NCBI RefSeq assembly: GCF_018128545.1
Contig: NZ_JAGSND010000012.1
Location: forward strand, 1 to 64,000
Direction: 5' to 3'
Length of the DNA stretch: 64,000 nt
Origin: Sinanaerobacter chloroacetimidivorans
Lineage (GTDB): Bacteria; Bacillota; Clostridia; Peptostreptococcales; Anaerovoracaceae
This document shows positions 63,815-64,000 of the stretch, piece after piece. The notes beneath the pieces are model-generated. The model was given only the letters and a program-made list of their open reading frames with translations, was not told the DNA's origin and made no database searches. A program made the position numbers and the translations under genes. The stretch's first letter is position 1; every line of letters begins with the position of its first letter.

Positions 63815-64000
63815 GTGAATAAAGATATGAATAATAAAATAAGTACCATTCAGGATCTTGATCTGATAAAAAAAGAATTTGAAAATAAAACAGCTCAATA
63901 CCGGTACAGACTTCTCCTTTGCTCCGGTTCAGGATGTGTTTCCTCGGGCTGTAAGGAGGTAAGAGAGTCTCTCTTAAAAGAACTGGAAAAGGAAGGGATG
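63815..64000 (+). CDS. HndC/HydB/NuoF-like subunit, N-terminal part (cut by window edge)
   Basis: The first ~62 codons only. After a polar leader, RYRLLLCSGSGCVSSGC... is the N-terminal [2Fe-2S] thioredoxin-like domain found at the start of HydB/HndC flavoprotein subunits. GTG start (63812 or 63815) after GGGCGGTGA, 15 nt after the HndA-like gene. The NADH- and FMN-binding parts lie beyond the window. The hydrogenase catalytic subunit presumably follows. Confidence 0.85.
   Translation, partial: MNKDMNNKISTIQDLDLIKKEFENKTAQYRYRLLLCSGSGCVSSGCKEVRESLLKELEKEGM

Overview
The window looks like a chromosome segment from an anaerobic, low-to-moderate-GC Gram-positive bacterium of the Clostridia (Bacillota). 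The evidence is strong AGGAGG-type ribosome-binding sites, many TTGACA/TATAAT-like promoters, T-tailed hairpin terminators, an S-layer-homology surface protein, CUT1 sugar uptake with YesMN control, BlaR/BlaI, rifampin phosphotransferase (Rph) homologues, and the start of an [FeFe]-hydrogenase operon. I cannot name the species. I saw no rRNA, tRNA or CRISPR array.

Layout. 0.6-2.5 kb: two overlapping 3-hydroxyacyl-CoA dehydrogenase paralogues; the first has Asn where the family has its catalytic His. 2.8-7.7 kb: a secreted GH10 xylanase-like enzyme preceded by a 22-codon ORF, an Fe-S protein, an M23 peptidase and a DUF4256 protein. 8.0-10.9 kb (minus): PadR, three tandem DUF1048 proteins and a DrrAB-like ABC exporter, with a PadR-type operator over the promoter. 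11.2-14.0 kb: an endonuclease IV-like TIM barrel, a Crp/Fnr regulator, and a two-gene permease whose second half carries a ferredoxin tail. 14.3-18.8 kb: TetR divergent from aconitase X (two subunits) and an Old-Yellow-Enzyme oxidoreductase. 18.8-29.7 kb: YesN/YesM, a CUT1 sugar ABC transporter without its own ATPase, then Gfo/Idh/MocA, IolE-like, NagB-like and PfkB-like enzymes, a complete uptake and breakdown unit for an unidentified (amino)sugar or polyol.

29.8-39.7 kb is an accessory, resistance-flavoured region: a methyltransferase, a decayed rph copy, a trypsin-like protease inserted at its 3' end, a third rph 3' fragment, a Phd-Uma2 fusion under an array of four CGTACG sites, then TetR plus a second rph copy (one frameshift), an SMR efflux pump and an AraC regulator. 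Both rph copies are broken at the same codon. 39.9-45.5 kb: a parallel beta-helix SLH surface protein and a BlaR1/BlaI pair. 45.7-47.7 kb: TfoX-N and VOC proteins, and a methyltransferase behind what reads as a four-segment transcription attenuator with a 30-aa leader peptide.

47.9-55 kb: an OatA-like acyltransferase/SGNH protein, an OmpR/HK/lipoprotein operon and a soluble-aldose-dehydrogenase-like beta-propeller. 55.1-60.2 kb: a DUF1835/DUF3658 protein, a Tet(M)/EF-G-like GTPase fused to a YacP/Rae1-like NYN RNase domain, and a GH18 hydrolase. 60.4-64.0 kb: a sigma-54 activator whose N-terminal half is an [FeFe]-hydrogenase H-cluster-type domain, followed by a near-consensus -24/-12 promoter and the first genes of an NAD-linked hydrogenase operon (HndA-like, then a HndC/HydB-like gene cut by the window edge).

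The strongest candidates for new biology are the hydrogenase-sensor/sigma-54 circuit, the Tet(M)-like/NYN fusion, the Phd-Uma2 operator array and the methyltransferase attenuator. All calls come from reading the sequence; no database search was run.
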